64,000 nucleotides of DNA from JBMHDN01 sp049889355 (lineage in GTDB: Bacteria > Pseudomonadota > Alphaproteobacteria > Puniceispirillales > Puniceispirillaceae), in the NCBI GenBank assembly GCA_049889355.1, contig JBMHDN010000032.1:62001-126000 (forward strand), given 5' to 3'. The stretch's first letter is position 1. Every line of letters starts with the position of its first letter. Shown in pieces: positions 1 through 7,198 of the stretch. Made by a program: the position numbers and the translations under genes. The notes below the pieces were generated by a model. That model was not told where the DNA came from, ran no database searches, and worked only from the letters and a program-made list of their open reading frames with translations.

Positions 1-1
1 A

Positions 2-1198
2 AATGAACAATTTTACCGGATGCGTGTTCGTTTTCTGGAACTGATGGTCTCTAAATTGGAATTTGGCTCTCTTGATATAACCCTGCCAGATGGCAAAAAA
101 ATCTCAGTCAAAGGCCCTCAGCCAGGTCCAGCTGCTGATATGCAACTGCATGACCGGGCGGCTGTGGTGGCGCTGGTTTCAGAGGGCAAGATGGGCTTTT
201 TTGAAGCCTATATGGCAGGCCAGGCGAGCAGCTCTGATACCACCGCCCTGATTGAACTGGCGGTGATGCATCTGGATTATCTGGAGAGCAAATTAAAGCT
301 TGGGCCGCTCAAAGCGATTTTCAATAAAATCCAGCATTGGATGAATCAAAACAGCAAGTCGGGCTCTAAGAAAAATATTTCCTATCATTATGATCTGGGC
401 AATCCGTTTTATGAAACATGGCTGGACCCATCTATGACCTATTCCTCTGCGGTCTATGCAGATGAACAGACATGCTTGCAGGATGCGCAAACTGAAAAAT
501 ATAAGAGACTGGCTGATTTGGCTGAGATTCAGCCAGGTGACCGCGTGCTTGAGATAGGCTGTGGGTGGGGCGGCTTTGCGGAATATGCTGCCAGCCAGCG
601 CGGTGCGCATGTAACCGGTATCACCATTTCCAAAGAACAATATGATTATTGCAATGAGCGGCTAGAACGCGCCCAATTGAGTCAAATGACGGATATTCAA
701 CTGACAGATTATCGCGATTTGACTCAGAAATTTGATAAAATCGTATCGATTGAAATGTTTGAAGCGGTCGGCGAGAAATACTGGCCTGTCTATTTTGACA
801 AGCTCTCTCAGTCTCTGAAAGAAGGAGGCAAAGCGGCCCTGCAGGTCATCACCATCGATGACAGCCAATTTGATAGCTATCGTGCGACACCTGATTTCAT
901 CCAAAAATACATCTTCCCTGGTGGCATGTTACCCTCCATGTCAGCGCTTGAGGCGCCGCTCCAGCAATCGGGTCTCGAGCTGACCACTGCCAATGGTTAT
1001 GGCCTGCATTATGCCCGCACACTGGCAGAATGGCGAGACAGGTTCCTAGCTGCTTGGCCAGAATTATCACAGACAACCAGCTTTGATGAACGCTTCAAGC
1101 GGATGTGGGAGCTTTATCTGTCTTATTGTGAAGGCGGCTTTAAGCGCGGGCTGATTGATGTAAAACAGATGCTCATCACCCATCGTGGTCATGCCTGA
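2..1198 (+). CDS. Cfa-like SAM-dependent fatty-acyl-phospholipid methyltransferase (5' end cut by window)
   Basis: A member of the cyclopropane-fatty-acyl-phospholipid synthase family, which transfers a methyl(ene) group from SAM to unsaturated acyl chains of membrane lipids. Counting from the ATG at 20, the SAM-binding motif I VLEIGCGWGG lies at residues 176-185. The family blocks HYDLGNPFY (123-131) and MTYSSAVY (139-146) are present, and the C-terminal GLHYARTLAEW block is intact. The frame stays open upstream of the ATG at 20 to the window edge, so the true start is probably outside. Two residues that bind bicarbonate in E. coli Cfa (Cys139 and His266, from memory) appear as Ser and Ala here (YSSAVY and FEAVGE). 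This resembles the Cfa-like enzymes that make methylated or furan fatty acids rather than cyclopropanes. The DUF3833 gene follows on the same strand. The family is secure; the exact product is not. Confidence 0.88.
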   Translation, partial: NEQFYRMRVRFLELMVSKLEFGSLDITLPDGKKISVKGPQPGPAADMQLHDRAAVVALVSEGKMGFFEAYMAGQASSSDTTALIELAVMHLDYLESKLKLGPLKAIFNKIQHWMNQNSKSGSKKNISYHYDLGNPFYETWLDPSMTYSSAVYADEQTCLQDAQTEKYKRLADLAEIQPGDRVLEIGCGWGGFAEYAASQRGAHVTGITISKEQYDYCNERLERAQLSQMTDIQLTDYRDLTQKFDKIVSIEMFEAVGEKYWPVYFDKLSQSLKEGGKAALQVITIDDSQFDSYRATPDFIQKYIFPGGMLPSMSALEAPLQQSGLELTTANGYGLHYARTLAEWRDRFLAAWPELSQTTSFDERFKRMWELYLSYCEGGFKRGLIDVKQMLITHRGHA

Positions 1199-1229
1199 AC
1201 CCCGCCTTTATCTCACCAGATGAAATGGG

Positions 1230-1271
1230 TATAATCTGTTTTGATATCTCCTGACGTATAGGTGTCAGGAG
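1230..1271 (+). promoter_or_regulatory. -10 box followed by a hairpin that masks the DUF3833 ribosome binding site
   Basis: A perfect TATAAT lies at 1230-1235 with only a weak -35 partner (TTTATC, 1207-1212). It is followed by an 8-bp perfect inverted repeat, CTCCTGAC (1248-1255) and GTCAGGAG (1264-1271), with an 8-nt loop. The right arm contains the Shine-Dalgarno AGGAG, nine bases before the ATG at 1281. A transcript starting near 1242 would therefore begin almost at the hairpin and could hide its own ribosome binding site. The pairing is seen directly; the regulatory role is inferred. Confidence 0.4.
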
Positions 1272-1280
1272 TATATAGAT

Positions 1281-1784
1281 ATGTCGCCAGACGCCTCACA
1301 ATTTCAATCTGCAGCACACCCTGCCCGCTTTGAGCCAGAAGAGTTTTTCACTGGATTTTTAAAGGCATCCGGCATGTTTGTTGACCGATTTGGAACAGTT
1401 CAACGCCGATTTGTAGCTGACATACAATGCGAGCCCCATGAAGATGGATTCAGCCTGCATGAAAGTTTCTTATTTGATGATGGCCTGCGTGAAGAGCGGG
1501 TCTGGTATATCAGCCGTCAGGCCGATAACGCCTTTCGAGGCACCTGCGCAGATGTAGCTGGCCATGCATCAGGCACGTTGAAAGGTCCTGCGTTGCAATG
1601 GCGTTATGACTTTTATCTCGATATTTATGGCAAACGGGTCAAAGTGCGCTTTGATGATTTGATGGTTCAGCAATCATCTGGCGTTGTTTTAAACCGCGCC
1701 AAAGTGCGTAAATTTGGCCTGTTGCTTGGTGAGCTATTTATCACTTTCCACCGCGCAGATGCGGCTACTGATAAAGCCGCATGA
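1281..1784 (+). CDS. DUF3833 family protein
   Basis: A 167-residue protein recognisable as DUF3833 by the opening block EEFFTGFLKASG and by a beta-rich body with conserved Trp and Tyr runs such as ALQWRYDFYLDIYG and RAKVRKFGL. The biochemical role of the family is unknown. In many Proteobacteria it is encoded beside cfa, a FAD-dependent oxidoreductase, DUF1365 and SDR genes in the RpoE/ChrR-controlled singlet-oxygen response cluster, and its position here after a Cfa-like gene and before SDR genes matches that. It has no convincing signal peptide from this start. The ATG at 1281 has AGGAG at a nine-base distance. It converges with the NTF2-like gene, leaving only five bases between them. Confidence 0.85.
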   Translation: MSPDASQFQSAAHPARFEPEEFFTGFLKASGMFVDRFGTVQRRFVADIQCEPHEDGFSLHESFLFDDGLREERVWYISRQADNAFRGTCADVAGHASGTLKGPALQWRYDFYLDIYGKRVKVRFDDLMVQQSSGVVLNRAKVRKFGLLLGELFITFHRADAATDKAA

Positions 1785-1789
1785 CAGCC

Positions 1790-2242
1790 TCATTTTTGCG
1801 GCAGCGAAAAGCGCCGCATAACTGGTCTAAACAACCCGCCTATAAGGGGTAAATGCGCCAAGAGCTGGCTGGCTGAATCCCAATGGTCAATATGCGCGCA
1901 CACTAGGCCATTTTCATCAAAATGTATTTCTGACATGCCAGTTAAATCTATGGCTATCGGTTTTTTCAGCGCGATATCGCCAGTCATCCGCCATTTGATA
2001 TAGCCTGCCTGTGCAGATTGGGCGATATCCAGAATTTCGAAATGCGGGTTGTTCATCACCTCAAACATATGTTCAAACACATGGATAAAAGCATCTGGCC
2101 CAGCCAGCTGGTTAAACGGGTCTGTAAAGCGCACATCCGCGCTCAGCATCTCGCGCAATGGGCTGAGCTTGTCAGGCGAGATGGCCCCAAAAATGTCAGC
2201 ATAGGCAAAAAGAGCAGCTTGTTGTTTTTTCGATAACGCCAT
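1790..2242 (-). CDS. nuclear transport factor 2 / SnoaL-like domain protein
   Basis: A 150-residue cytoplasmic protein with the cone-shaped NTF2-like fold signature: an N-terminal helix, the block RFTDPFNQLAGPDAF, and the C-terminal strand pair with HIDHWDSA. Members are small-molecule isomerases or binding proteins, and the substrate cannot be predicted. It is the last gene of a leftward run behind two SDR genes, 33 bases after the upstream gene's stop codon. NTF2-like genes of this kind recur in cfa/DUF3833/SDR stress clusters, so a role in processing oxidised or methylated lipids is a contextual inference only. Confidence 0.75.
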   Translation of the reverse strand: MALSKKQQAALFAYADIFGAISPDKLSPLREMLSADVRFTDPFNQLAGPDAFIHVFEHMFEVMNNPHFEILDIAQSAQAGYIKWRMTGDIALKKPIAIDLTGMSEIHFDENGLVCAHIDHWDSASQLLAHLPLIGGLFRPVMRRFSLPQK

Positions 2243-2275
2243 CGGTCATGCGCCTTTTACCAGAGTGAGGGGTGC

Positions 2276-3055
2276 TTATTTGCCAGTTCTGGCTCGCATG
2301 ATCTTAAAATAGAGCCTATCTGTCAGATATTTCAACATTTTCATCTGTCTGACAAACCGCTTTGGGAACGCGATTTCAAACCTATCTGAGGCTAAACCAC
2401 GTAATATTTCAATCGCTGCCTGTTCTGAGGTGATGATATCAGGCATATCAAAATCATTCACCGAGGTGGCATCGGTTTCAACAAAACCCGGATTGATAAT
2501 CTGTATTTTAATGCCTTTAGGTTCCAGATCAAAATTGAGCGATTCAGCCAGAGCAATGGCCGCTGCCTTTGTCGGGCTATAGGCAGCTGCTTGTGGCAAA
2601 CCGCGATAGCCGGCAACCGATCCCATTAGGGCAATATGCCCTGCCCTGCGCGCCGCCATGTCAGGCAAAATATGAGAGAGCATCCGGACCATGCCCATGT
2701 AATTCACATCCATCTGCGCCTCAAAGCTGGCCACATCAACAGGCGGGGCGGTTTGCGGATGATAAATACCGGCATTCAATACCGCGACATCAATAGGCCC
2801 GTGACCTAAGACAGCTTGCCGTACTGCTTCTTCGCAAGAGGCTAAATCACTGACATCTGCTTTGACGGGCAGAATATTCGGGTTGGCCTTAGCGAGCGCC
2901 TCTAATTTATCGGTGCGCCGGGCTAAGGCAGAAACGACCCAGCCTGTATTGGCGGCCTTTTGCGCCAATGCTGCGCCGATACCCGCACTCGCGCCGGTAA
3001 TCAGCATATGACGCGCGCCGTGATGACTTTGTTTGGTTTGTGGTGATACCGCCAT
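2276..3055 (-). CDS. short-chain dehydrogenase/reductase (SDR)
   Basis: A classical SDR of 259 residues. The cofactor motif TGASAGIG lies at 20-27, the NAG motif at 94-96, the catalytic Ser at about 146 and the YSPTK catalytic Tyr/Lys pair at 159 and 163. All are intact, so it is probably an active NAD(P)-dependent oxidoreductase. The substrate is unknown. The C-terminal basic and hydrophobic stretch (VRQMKMLKYLTDRLYFKIMRARTGK-like) could lie on the membrane, as in SDRs that act on lipids. It is read from the same leftward transcript as the SDR at 3059-3784, three bases downstream of that gene's stop, so the two are translationally close. Confidence 0.88.
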   Translation of the reverse strand: MAVSPQTKQSHHGARHMLITGASAGIGAALAQKAANTGWVVSALARRTDKLEALAKANPNILPVKADVSDLASCEEAVRQAVLGHGPIDVAVLNAGIYHPQTAPPVDVASFEAQMDVNYMGMVRMLSHILPDMAARRAGHIALMGSVAGYRGLPQAAAYSPTKAAAIALAESLNFDLEPKGIKIQIINPGFVETDATSVNDFDMPDIITSEQAAIEILRGLASDRFEIAFPKRFVRQMKMLKYLTDRLYFKIMRARTGK

Positions 3056-3058
3056 AGA

Positions 3059-3784
3059 CTAGCCTTTGACTCTCAGGCTGCCACGCCCGCCATCAATCGC
3101 CACAATCGAGCCGGTCATCCAGCTATCCTTTGCCAACATCATTTGGGCCATGGAAACCATATCATCAGGCTGACCAAGCCGGCCAAGCGGATGGGCCTGT
3201 GCCAGCCCCTTTGCCATGGCCTCATGATCGGTGATCGGCTTTGCCATTTTGGTCATCGATAAAGATGGAGCAATCGCATTTACCCTGATATGCGGTGCCA
3301 GCTCTGCGGCCAGGGCCCGTGTCAGCCCCTCAACCCCTGCCTTGGCAGAGCCTATCGCTGCATGGGCCGTAAAGCCTTGTGTTGCGGCAACTGAACTAAA
3401 TAACACCACACTGCCTTGTGCTGACTTCAAGGCAGGCATAGCAGCTTTGATGGCAAGCGCCGGCGCAATCGTGTTCAGCCAATAGGTATCTGCAAAATCA
3501 GCGGCAGAAAGATGGCCGAGCGGTTTCAACAAAATAGACCCTACTGCCCAGACAAGCCCGTCAAGCACGCCCTCAGCACCAGCTGCCTCATTCACCGCGG
3601 CTGAGAGACTGGCCTCATCTTTTGCATCAAATAAACTGTAGGTGCTATTGAGCTGTTGAGCGAGTGCGCTGAGCTCTGTCTCATTCCGGCCAGCCAGATG
3701 CATTTTTTGACCAGCAGCAGCCAGTGTCTTTGCCAGTGCTGAGCCCATTCCGCCAGTTGCACCGAATATGAGGATTTTTCCCAT
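3059..3784 (-). CDS. SDR-fold protein lacking the catalytic tyrosine
   Basis: A 241-residue SDR with a Rossmann motif written GATGGMG (residues 8-14), Ser130/131 in SSVAA, and the typical C-terminal INPG-like turn (here IAPSLSMTKM) and IDGG. At the active site the expected Tyr-x-x-x-Lys reads IGSAK, so Lys148 is kept but position 144 is Ile. Without the proton-donating Tyr it may be a slow or non-redox enzyme, or a binding or partner protein. It is the first gene of the leftward operon and starts 39 bases downstream of the -10 element of an RpoE-like promoter. The ATG at 3784 is preceded by AGGA at a suitable distance. Confidence 0.82.
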   Translation of the reverse strand: MGKILIFGATGGMGSALAKTLAAAGQKMHLAGRNETELSALAQQLNSTYSLFDAKDEASLSAAVNEAAGAEGVLDGLVWAVGSILLKPLGHLSAADFADTYWLNTIAPALAIKAAMPALKSAQGSVVLFSSVAATQGFTAHAAIGSAKAGVEGLTRALAAELAPHIRVNAIAPSLSMTKMAKPITDHEAMAKGLAQAHPLGRLGQPDDMVSMAQMMLAKDSWMTGSIVAIDGGRGSLRVKG

Positions 3785-3822
3785 TTTTTGTCTTTCCTGA
3801 CATGGCTGTGATATTTTGTTAT

Positions 3823-3851
3823 CTCTACGGCTCAGAGGACCATCAGGATCA
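3823..3851 (-). promoter_or_regulatory. RpoE/ECF11-type promoter in front of the SDR-SDR-NTF2 operon
   Basis: On the minus strand a perfect TGATCC (forward GGATCA, 3846-3851) is followed after 18 bases by TAGAG (forward CTCTA, 3823-3827). The RpoE consensus of Rhodobacter, as remembered, is TGATCC, 18 bases, TAAGA. The site faces the SDR gene starting at 3784. The gene context (Cfa-like enzyme, DUF3833, NTF2, SDRs) is that of the known singlet-oxygen regulon, which makes the match more believable than the bare motif would be. No rpoE or chrR gene is in the window. Confidence 0.5.
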
Positions 3852-3893
3852 ACTATCTAATTGTTCAGACAGCGAGATTTCACGAGGTGAGAT

Positions 3894-4532
3894 ATGTTTT
3901 TTAAACCCGGTCAGCATAAAGAAATGGGGCTGCGCTATTCCCCGCTCAAAGCGCTGATTGCACCGCGCCCCATTGGCTGGATTTCCACCCTCTCAAAAGA
4001 AGGCGTGGCTAATCTTGCCCCTTATAGCTTTTTCAATGGTGTGTCGGAATTACCGCCTATGGTGATGTTTGCCTCTGCGCCAGACAGGCGCGATGACAAT
4101 GTACACGGCCAAAAAGACTCGCTTGCTAATATTCTGGAAACAGGCGGCTTTGGCGTGAATATTGTGAGCGCGGCCCTTGCAAACCAAATGATGGAATCAT
4201 CAAAGCCTCTACCTGCTGAGAGAGATGAATTTAAAGCCGCGGGTCTGACCAAAAAACAAGGTGAAATAGTGGATATCCCACTTGTAGCTGAAGCCCCTGC
4301 CCATCTGGAATGTCGTTATTATTCGCATATCACCTTGCCGGATTATCAGACCGGTGATGGCACCATCCAAGGGACCGTGATGGTGATTGGCGAAATAGTG
4401 GGGATTCATATAGACCCTGCCTTTATTGAAGATGGCAGGTTGGATGTCACAAAATACCAGCCAGTCGCGCGCCTTGGTTATGGCGATTATGCAATGGTCT
4501 CAGATTTATTTGAGATGTGGCATTCTGGCTGA
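3894..4532 (+). CDS. flavin reductase-like FMN-binding protein (DIM6/NTAB family)
   Basis: A 212-residue member of the split-barrel flavin reductase family, recognised by IAPRPIGWISTLSKEG (about 22-37), the FMN-contact segment NLAPYSFFNG, and the later HLECRYYSHI block. These proteins bind FMN and often reduce flavin with NAD(P)H or act as small oxidoreductases; the partner is unknown here. It is transcribed divergently from the SDR operon, with about 110 bases between the starts, and stands alone. The ATG at 3894 follows GAGGTGAGAT, a good ribosome binding site. No unusual residues were noticed. Confidence 0.85.
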   Translation: MFFKPGQHKEMGLRYSPLKALIAPRPIGWISTLSKEGVANLAPYSFFNGVSELPPMVMFASAPDRRDDNVHGQKDSLANILETGGFGVNIVSAALANQMMESSKPLPAERDEFKAAGLTKKQGEIVDIPLVAEAPAHLECRYYSHITLPDYQTGDGTIQGTVMVIGEIVGIHIDPAFIEDGRLDVTKYQPVARLGYGDYAMVSDLFEMWHSG

Positions 4533-4551
4533 TGTCTGAGTCTCACCAAGG

Positions 4552-5253
4552 TCAGCGGATAGCACATAACCGCACTTGCATAGACACATAGCCTGGCAAC
4601 ACAGAACGGGTAAAATTCAGATCAAGCAACCAGTTTTCTGCTGCAACCGACAAATCGAGCGGCAAAACCCCTGTTTCAATTTTCTGTCCGCCCAGATAAA
4701 TAAGGCGCACATCAATCGGCTGGTTGGCATCAAAATTCGGTGATGTTTTGTTCCCATTCACCTCGCTCTGGCCTTCAAGGGATATGCGCAACCCCCCGTC
4801 AAACAAGGCAAGCCGGCTTTCCGGGCTGTTGTAAAGCGGAGTGGAAACACTCATATCCACTTCTTCGACCAAGCGGCAATTCACCGGCTGGCTCGAGGTT
4901 TGAATAGCCTCATAAATCTGTTCAATACGCACCCCGTTGACCAGCTGGCGGCGGACCAGCTTTGCAAGGCGCTCATTTTCGATAATCGCTTCTTCTGCTC
5001 CAAAGCTGCGTGCTGCGATGAGCTCTTGATAGCGTTTATTAAGCTGGTCAAATTCTCGCTTTAAGCGCTGATTATCCTGACGGCTTTCTTCTAAGGCCAG
5101 CTCTGCATCCAGCTGCAGGCGCCTTGTATCAAGGCCGCCCCATTCCCATCCAAGCCAGAGTGCAAGTCCGATCACAATCAAACGCACCAGCCAGGCCATA
5201 TAGCCACGTGCTTCTTGTCTGCGATATCTCTCTCTGGTTTCAAAAAAATCCAT
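4552..5253 (-). CDS. membrane-anchored coiled-coil protein of unknown function
   Basis: A 233-residue protein that I do not recognise with certainty. It starts with a charged cytoplasmic stretch, has one transmembrane helix at about 19-40 (MAWLVRLIVIGLALWLGW), a heptad-rich coiled coil at about 48-85, and a beta-rich C-terminal domain ending in a Cys near the terminus. The layout (short N-tail, one helix, coiled coil, globular domain) resembles several proteobacterial envelope families, for example those listed under DUF6776, but that is a guess. The ATG at 5253 has no clear Shine-Dalgarno sequence. Fourteen bases upstream begins an array of seven 12-bp repeats which continues its reading frame without a start codon. 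It converges with the flavin reductase gene. Confidence 0.7.
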   Translation of the reverse strand: MDFFETRERYRRQEARGYMAWLVRLIVIGLALWLGWEWGGLDTRRLQLDAELALEESRQDNQRLKREFDQLNKRYQELIAARSFGAEEAIIENERLAKLVRRQLVNGVRIEQIYEAIQTSSQPVNCRLVEEVDMSVSTPLYNSPESRLALFDGGLRISLEGQSEVNGNKTSPNFDANQPIDVRLIYLGGQKIETGVLPLDLSVAAENWLLDLNFTRSVLPGYVSMQVRLCAIR

Positions 5254-5266
5254 GGTGATATTTCTA

Positions 5267-5350
5267 TTATTCTGGCGATTATTCTGGCGGTTATTCTGGC
5301 GGTTATTCTGGCGGTTATTCTGGCGGTTATTCTGGCGGTTATTCTGGCGA
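5267..5350. repeat. seven tandem copies of a 12-bp unit
   Basis: The unit TTATTCTGGCGG is repeated seven times without a gap (5267-5350); the first and last copies end in A instead of G. The array occupies the leader of the leftward coiled-coil gene, whose ATG ends at 5253, and lies about 150 bases before the rightward HD-domain gene. In the frame of the leftward gene it would read Arg-Gln-Asn-Asn repeats, but no ATG, GTG or TTG lies between it and the upstream stop, so it is most likely untranslated. Such short perfect arrays arise by replication slippage and change copy number readily. Confidence 0.95.
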
Positions 5351-5496
5351 TAGGTAAATTGCCCCTACCCCTTAACGCAAATCATCTTGCATTCCAAGCA
5401 CTTGCATCTGATAAAGATAAAAAGGCTAGACCATTGGTCACCATTTGACCAGAAAATGGCTGAGACCTAAAAGTTATCGGGTATGAGACAAGGATA

Positions 5497-6129
5497 ATGA
5501 GCGGGCGCGCTATAAAATCAACATCCAAATCACACAATACTGCCCCGCGAGCCTTTCAGCGTATGCTCTCAGGCCGGCGTTTGGATATTCTGAACCCCAG
5601 CCCATTGGATATTGAAATTGATGATATCGCCCATGGGCTGGCCCGTGTCTCACGTTGGAATGGCCAGACCTCAGGCAAATATGCCTATTCGGTGGCCCAG
5701 CATTCTATTTTGGTTGAACAATTAATGCACCGCAATGCCCCAAAGCTGGAACTGCGCTGGCGGCTGGCTTGCTTGCTTCATGATGCTTCTGAATATGTGA
5801 TTGGCGATATGATCACGCCCTTTAAGGCGGTGCTAGCCGATAATTACAAACAGGTCGAAGCCAGATTGACAGAGGCGGTACATTTGCGTTTTGGTCTGCC
5901 ACCTATTCTGCCTGACCATATTCAGCAATCCATCAAGCGTGCTGATAAAATGGCCGCCTGGTTAGAAGCTACAGAATTGGCTGGTTTCACACCTTTTGAA
6001 GCCAGCAAGCTGTTCCCAAAACCACGCGGGACCAAAGATGCTGCAGCCTTGATTGATCTGACGCCTCTCTCACCGAACAAAGCCAGTCAGGCCTTTTTGC
6101 ACCGCTTTAAATTACTGGGCGGGTCATAA
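5497..6129 (+). CDS. HD-domain phosphohydrolase (YfbR-like)
   Basis: A 210-residue HD-superfamily metal-dependent hydrolase. His69 in VAQHS, the His95-Asp96 pair in LLHDASEY and Asp150 in RADKMAAW supply the usual H...HD...D metal ligands. The order and spacing resemble the 5'-deoxynucleotidase YfbR family, whose members dephosphorylate dNMPs, but the substrate cannot be settled from sequence. The family's N-terminal block SGRRLDILNPSP is present. It stands alone on the plus strand between the repeat array and the tRNA gene; the ATG at 5497 follows ACAAGGATA, an acceptable ribosome binding site. Confidence 0.82.
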   Translation: MSGRAIKSTSKSHNTAPRAFQRMLSGRRLDILNPSPLDIEIDDIAHGLARVSRWNGQTSGKYAYSVAQHSILVEQLMHRNAPKLELRWRLACLLHDASEYVIGDMITPFKAVLADNYKQVEARLTEAVHLRFGLPPILPDHIQQSIKRADKMAAWLEATELAGFTPFEASKLFPKPRGTKDAAALIDLTPLSPNKASQAFLHRFKLLGGS

Positions 6130-6238
6130 AGCTGGTTTGAAAGGCTTTACCCAGCCTGCGCTTTGCGATAGATAGTCAGGGCACATGCGATGAAAGCGTC
6201 CAAAGGCCAGACTATCCGGCCGGCTGGGCGTGCTTTTT

Positions 6239-6324
6239 GGGGGCATGGTGAAATTGGTAAACACAGCAGACTTAAAATCTGCCGCCGATAAGGCTTCCCG
6301 GTTCAAGTCCGGGTGTCCCCACCA
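6239..6324 (+). tRNA. tRNA-Leu (anticodon UAA)
   Basis: The acceptor stem GGGGGCA (6239-6245) pairs with TGTCCCC (6314-6320), with one G-U pair. The anticodon stem GCAGA/TCTGC encloses CTTAAAA, with anticodon TAA at 6273-6275. The long variable arm is typical of a class II leucine tRNA, and GGTTCAAGTCC is the T loop. The CCA end is encoded at 6322-6324. It lies 45 bases upstream of the rhomboid gene. There is no integrase or duplicated tRNA 3' end nearby, so it has not visibly served as an attachment site. Confidence 0.97.
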
Positions 6325-6368
6325 CATATCGCACCATTGCTTATCCTATTTTTCAGGATAGAGGGCTG

Positions 6369-7157
6369 ATGTTTTTCCTGCCTTTGTTTGATGATAACCC
6401 CACTTTGCGCAAGCCCTTCATCAACTGGCTGTTGATTGCCTTTATGCTGGGTTGGTATTTTTTGTTCCAGCTTCAATACCCACCGCAGCTGGCCTATGTC
6501 ATCGGCTTTATTCCAGCGCGGTTTTTTGGTGAGGCCATCTTGCCACTACCGCCAGGCTTTGAGCTGTTTACCCCGACTGTGACCTTATTCTCAGCGATGA
6601 TCTCGCATGGCAGTGTGATGCATATCGCCGGCAATCTCTGGATAGCCTATCTGCTCGGCGATAATCTGGAAGACAAAATGGGCCATTTTCGCTTTTTGGT
6701 CTTTGTGCTGATTTGCGGTGTGGTGGGCAATCTGGTCCATGGGCTCACTGATACCACCTCACCTGTACCGCTGGTCGGCTATTCAGGGGCGGTAAGCGGC
6801 ATGATCACCGGTTATGTCCTGCTGTTTCCGCGGGCCAATTTCAGATGTTTGATTGTCGTGCTGGTATTTTTCAGACTGATGAATATACCCGCACTCGCGG
6901 TCTTCCTCATCTGGGCCTTTGGCCAGATTTCAGGCTTGTTGAGTGCACCAGACGGGGTCGCCTATTTTGCACATTTGGGCGGGGCGGTGGCTGGTGCCCT
7001 CCTGGTGCCGTTTTTCAAGCGACGTGATGTACAGCTTTTCGCCCCGCAATGCTCACAATCAGGCATCCAGACCGCCAGCAAAGTCAGCTTATCGGCGATG
7101 CGCCGCAAATCATCTGTCCCCAGTTTCCAGCGCCACCAAAAGGGCCCATGGGGATAG
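6369..7157 (+). CDS. rhomboid family intramembrane serine protease
   Basis: A 262-residue polytopic inner-membrane protein with about six hydrophobic segments. The catalytic Ser139 is in GYSGAVSG, and the catalytic His202 is in the last core helix (YFAHLGG). His80, His85 and Asn89 in ISHGSVMHIAGN match the oxyanion-side residues of helix 2. Rhomboids cut transmembrane helices of substrate proteins within the bilayer; no substrate is indicated. The cytoplasmic C-terminal tail of about 45 residues is basic and shows no domain. The ATG at 6369 has GAGGG seven bases upstream. Confidence 0.92.
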   Translation: MFFLPLFDDNPTLRKPFINWLLIAFMLGWYFLFQLQYPPQLAYVIGFIPARFFGEAILPLPPGFELFTPTVTLFSAMISHGSVMHIAGNLWIAYLLGDNLEDKMGHFRFLVFVLICGVVGNLVHGLTDTTSPVPLVGYSGAVSGMITGYVLLFPRANFRCLIVVLVFFRLMNIPALAVFLIWAFGQISGLLSAPDGVAYFAHLGGAVAGALLVPFFKRRDVQLFAPQCSQSGIQTASKVSLSAMRRKSSVPSFQRHQKGPWG

Positions 7158-7198
7158 GATAGGATAAAAGAGCAGCTAAAAACCCTTAGCAGAGCGGC

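Noticed and set aside
5267..5350. CRISPR array
   Set aside because: The units abut with no spacers and are only 12 bases long; no cas gene is present.
5215..5448. A rightward frame reading Ile-Leu-Ala-Val repeats over the 12-bp array
   Set aside because: It is the translation of the tandem repeat with no ribosome binding site, overlapping the opposite gene start, and has no homology. The low complexity explains the hydrophobic look.
6239..6324. tRNA-Leu as an integration site
   Set aside because: No integrase, no repeat of the tRNA 3' end, and ordinary genes on both sides.
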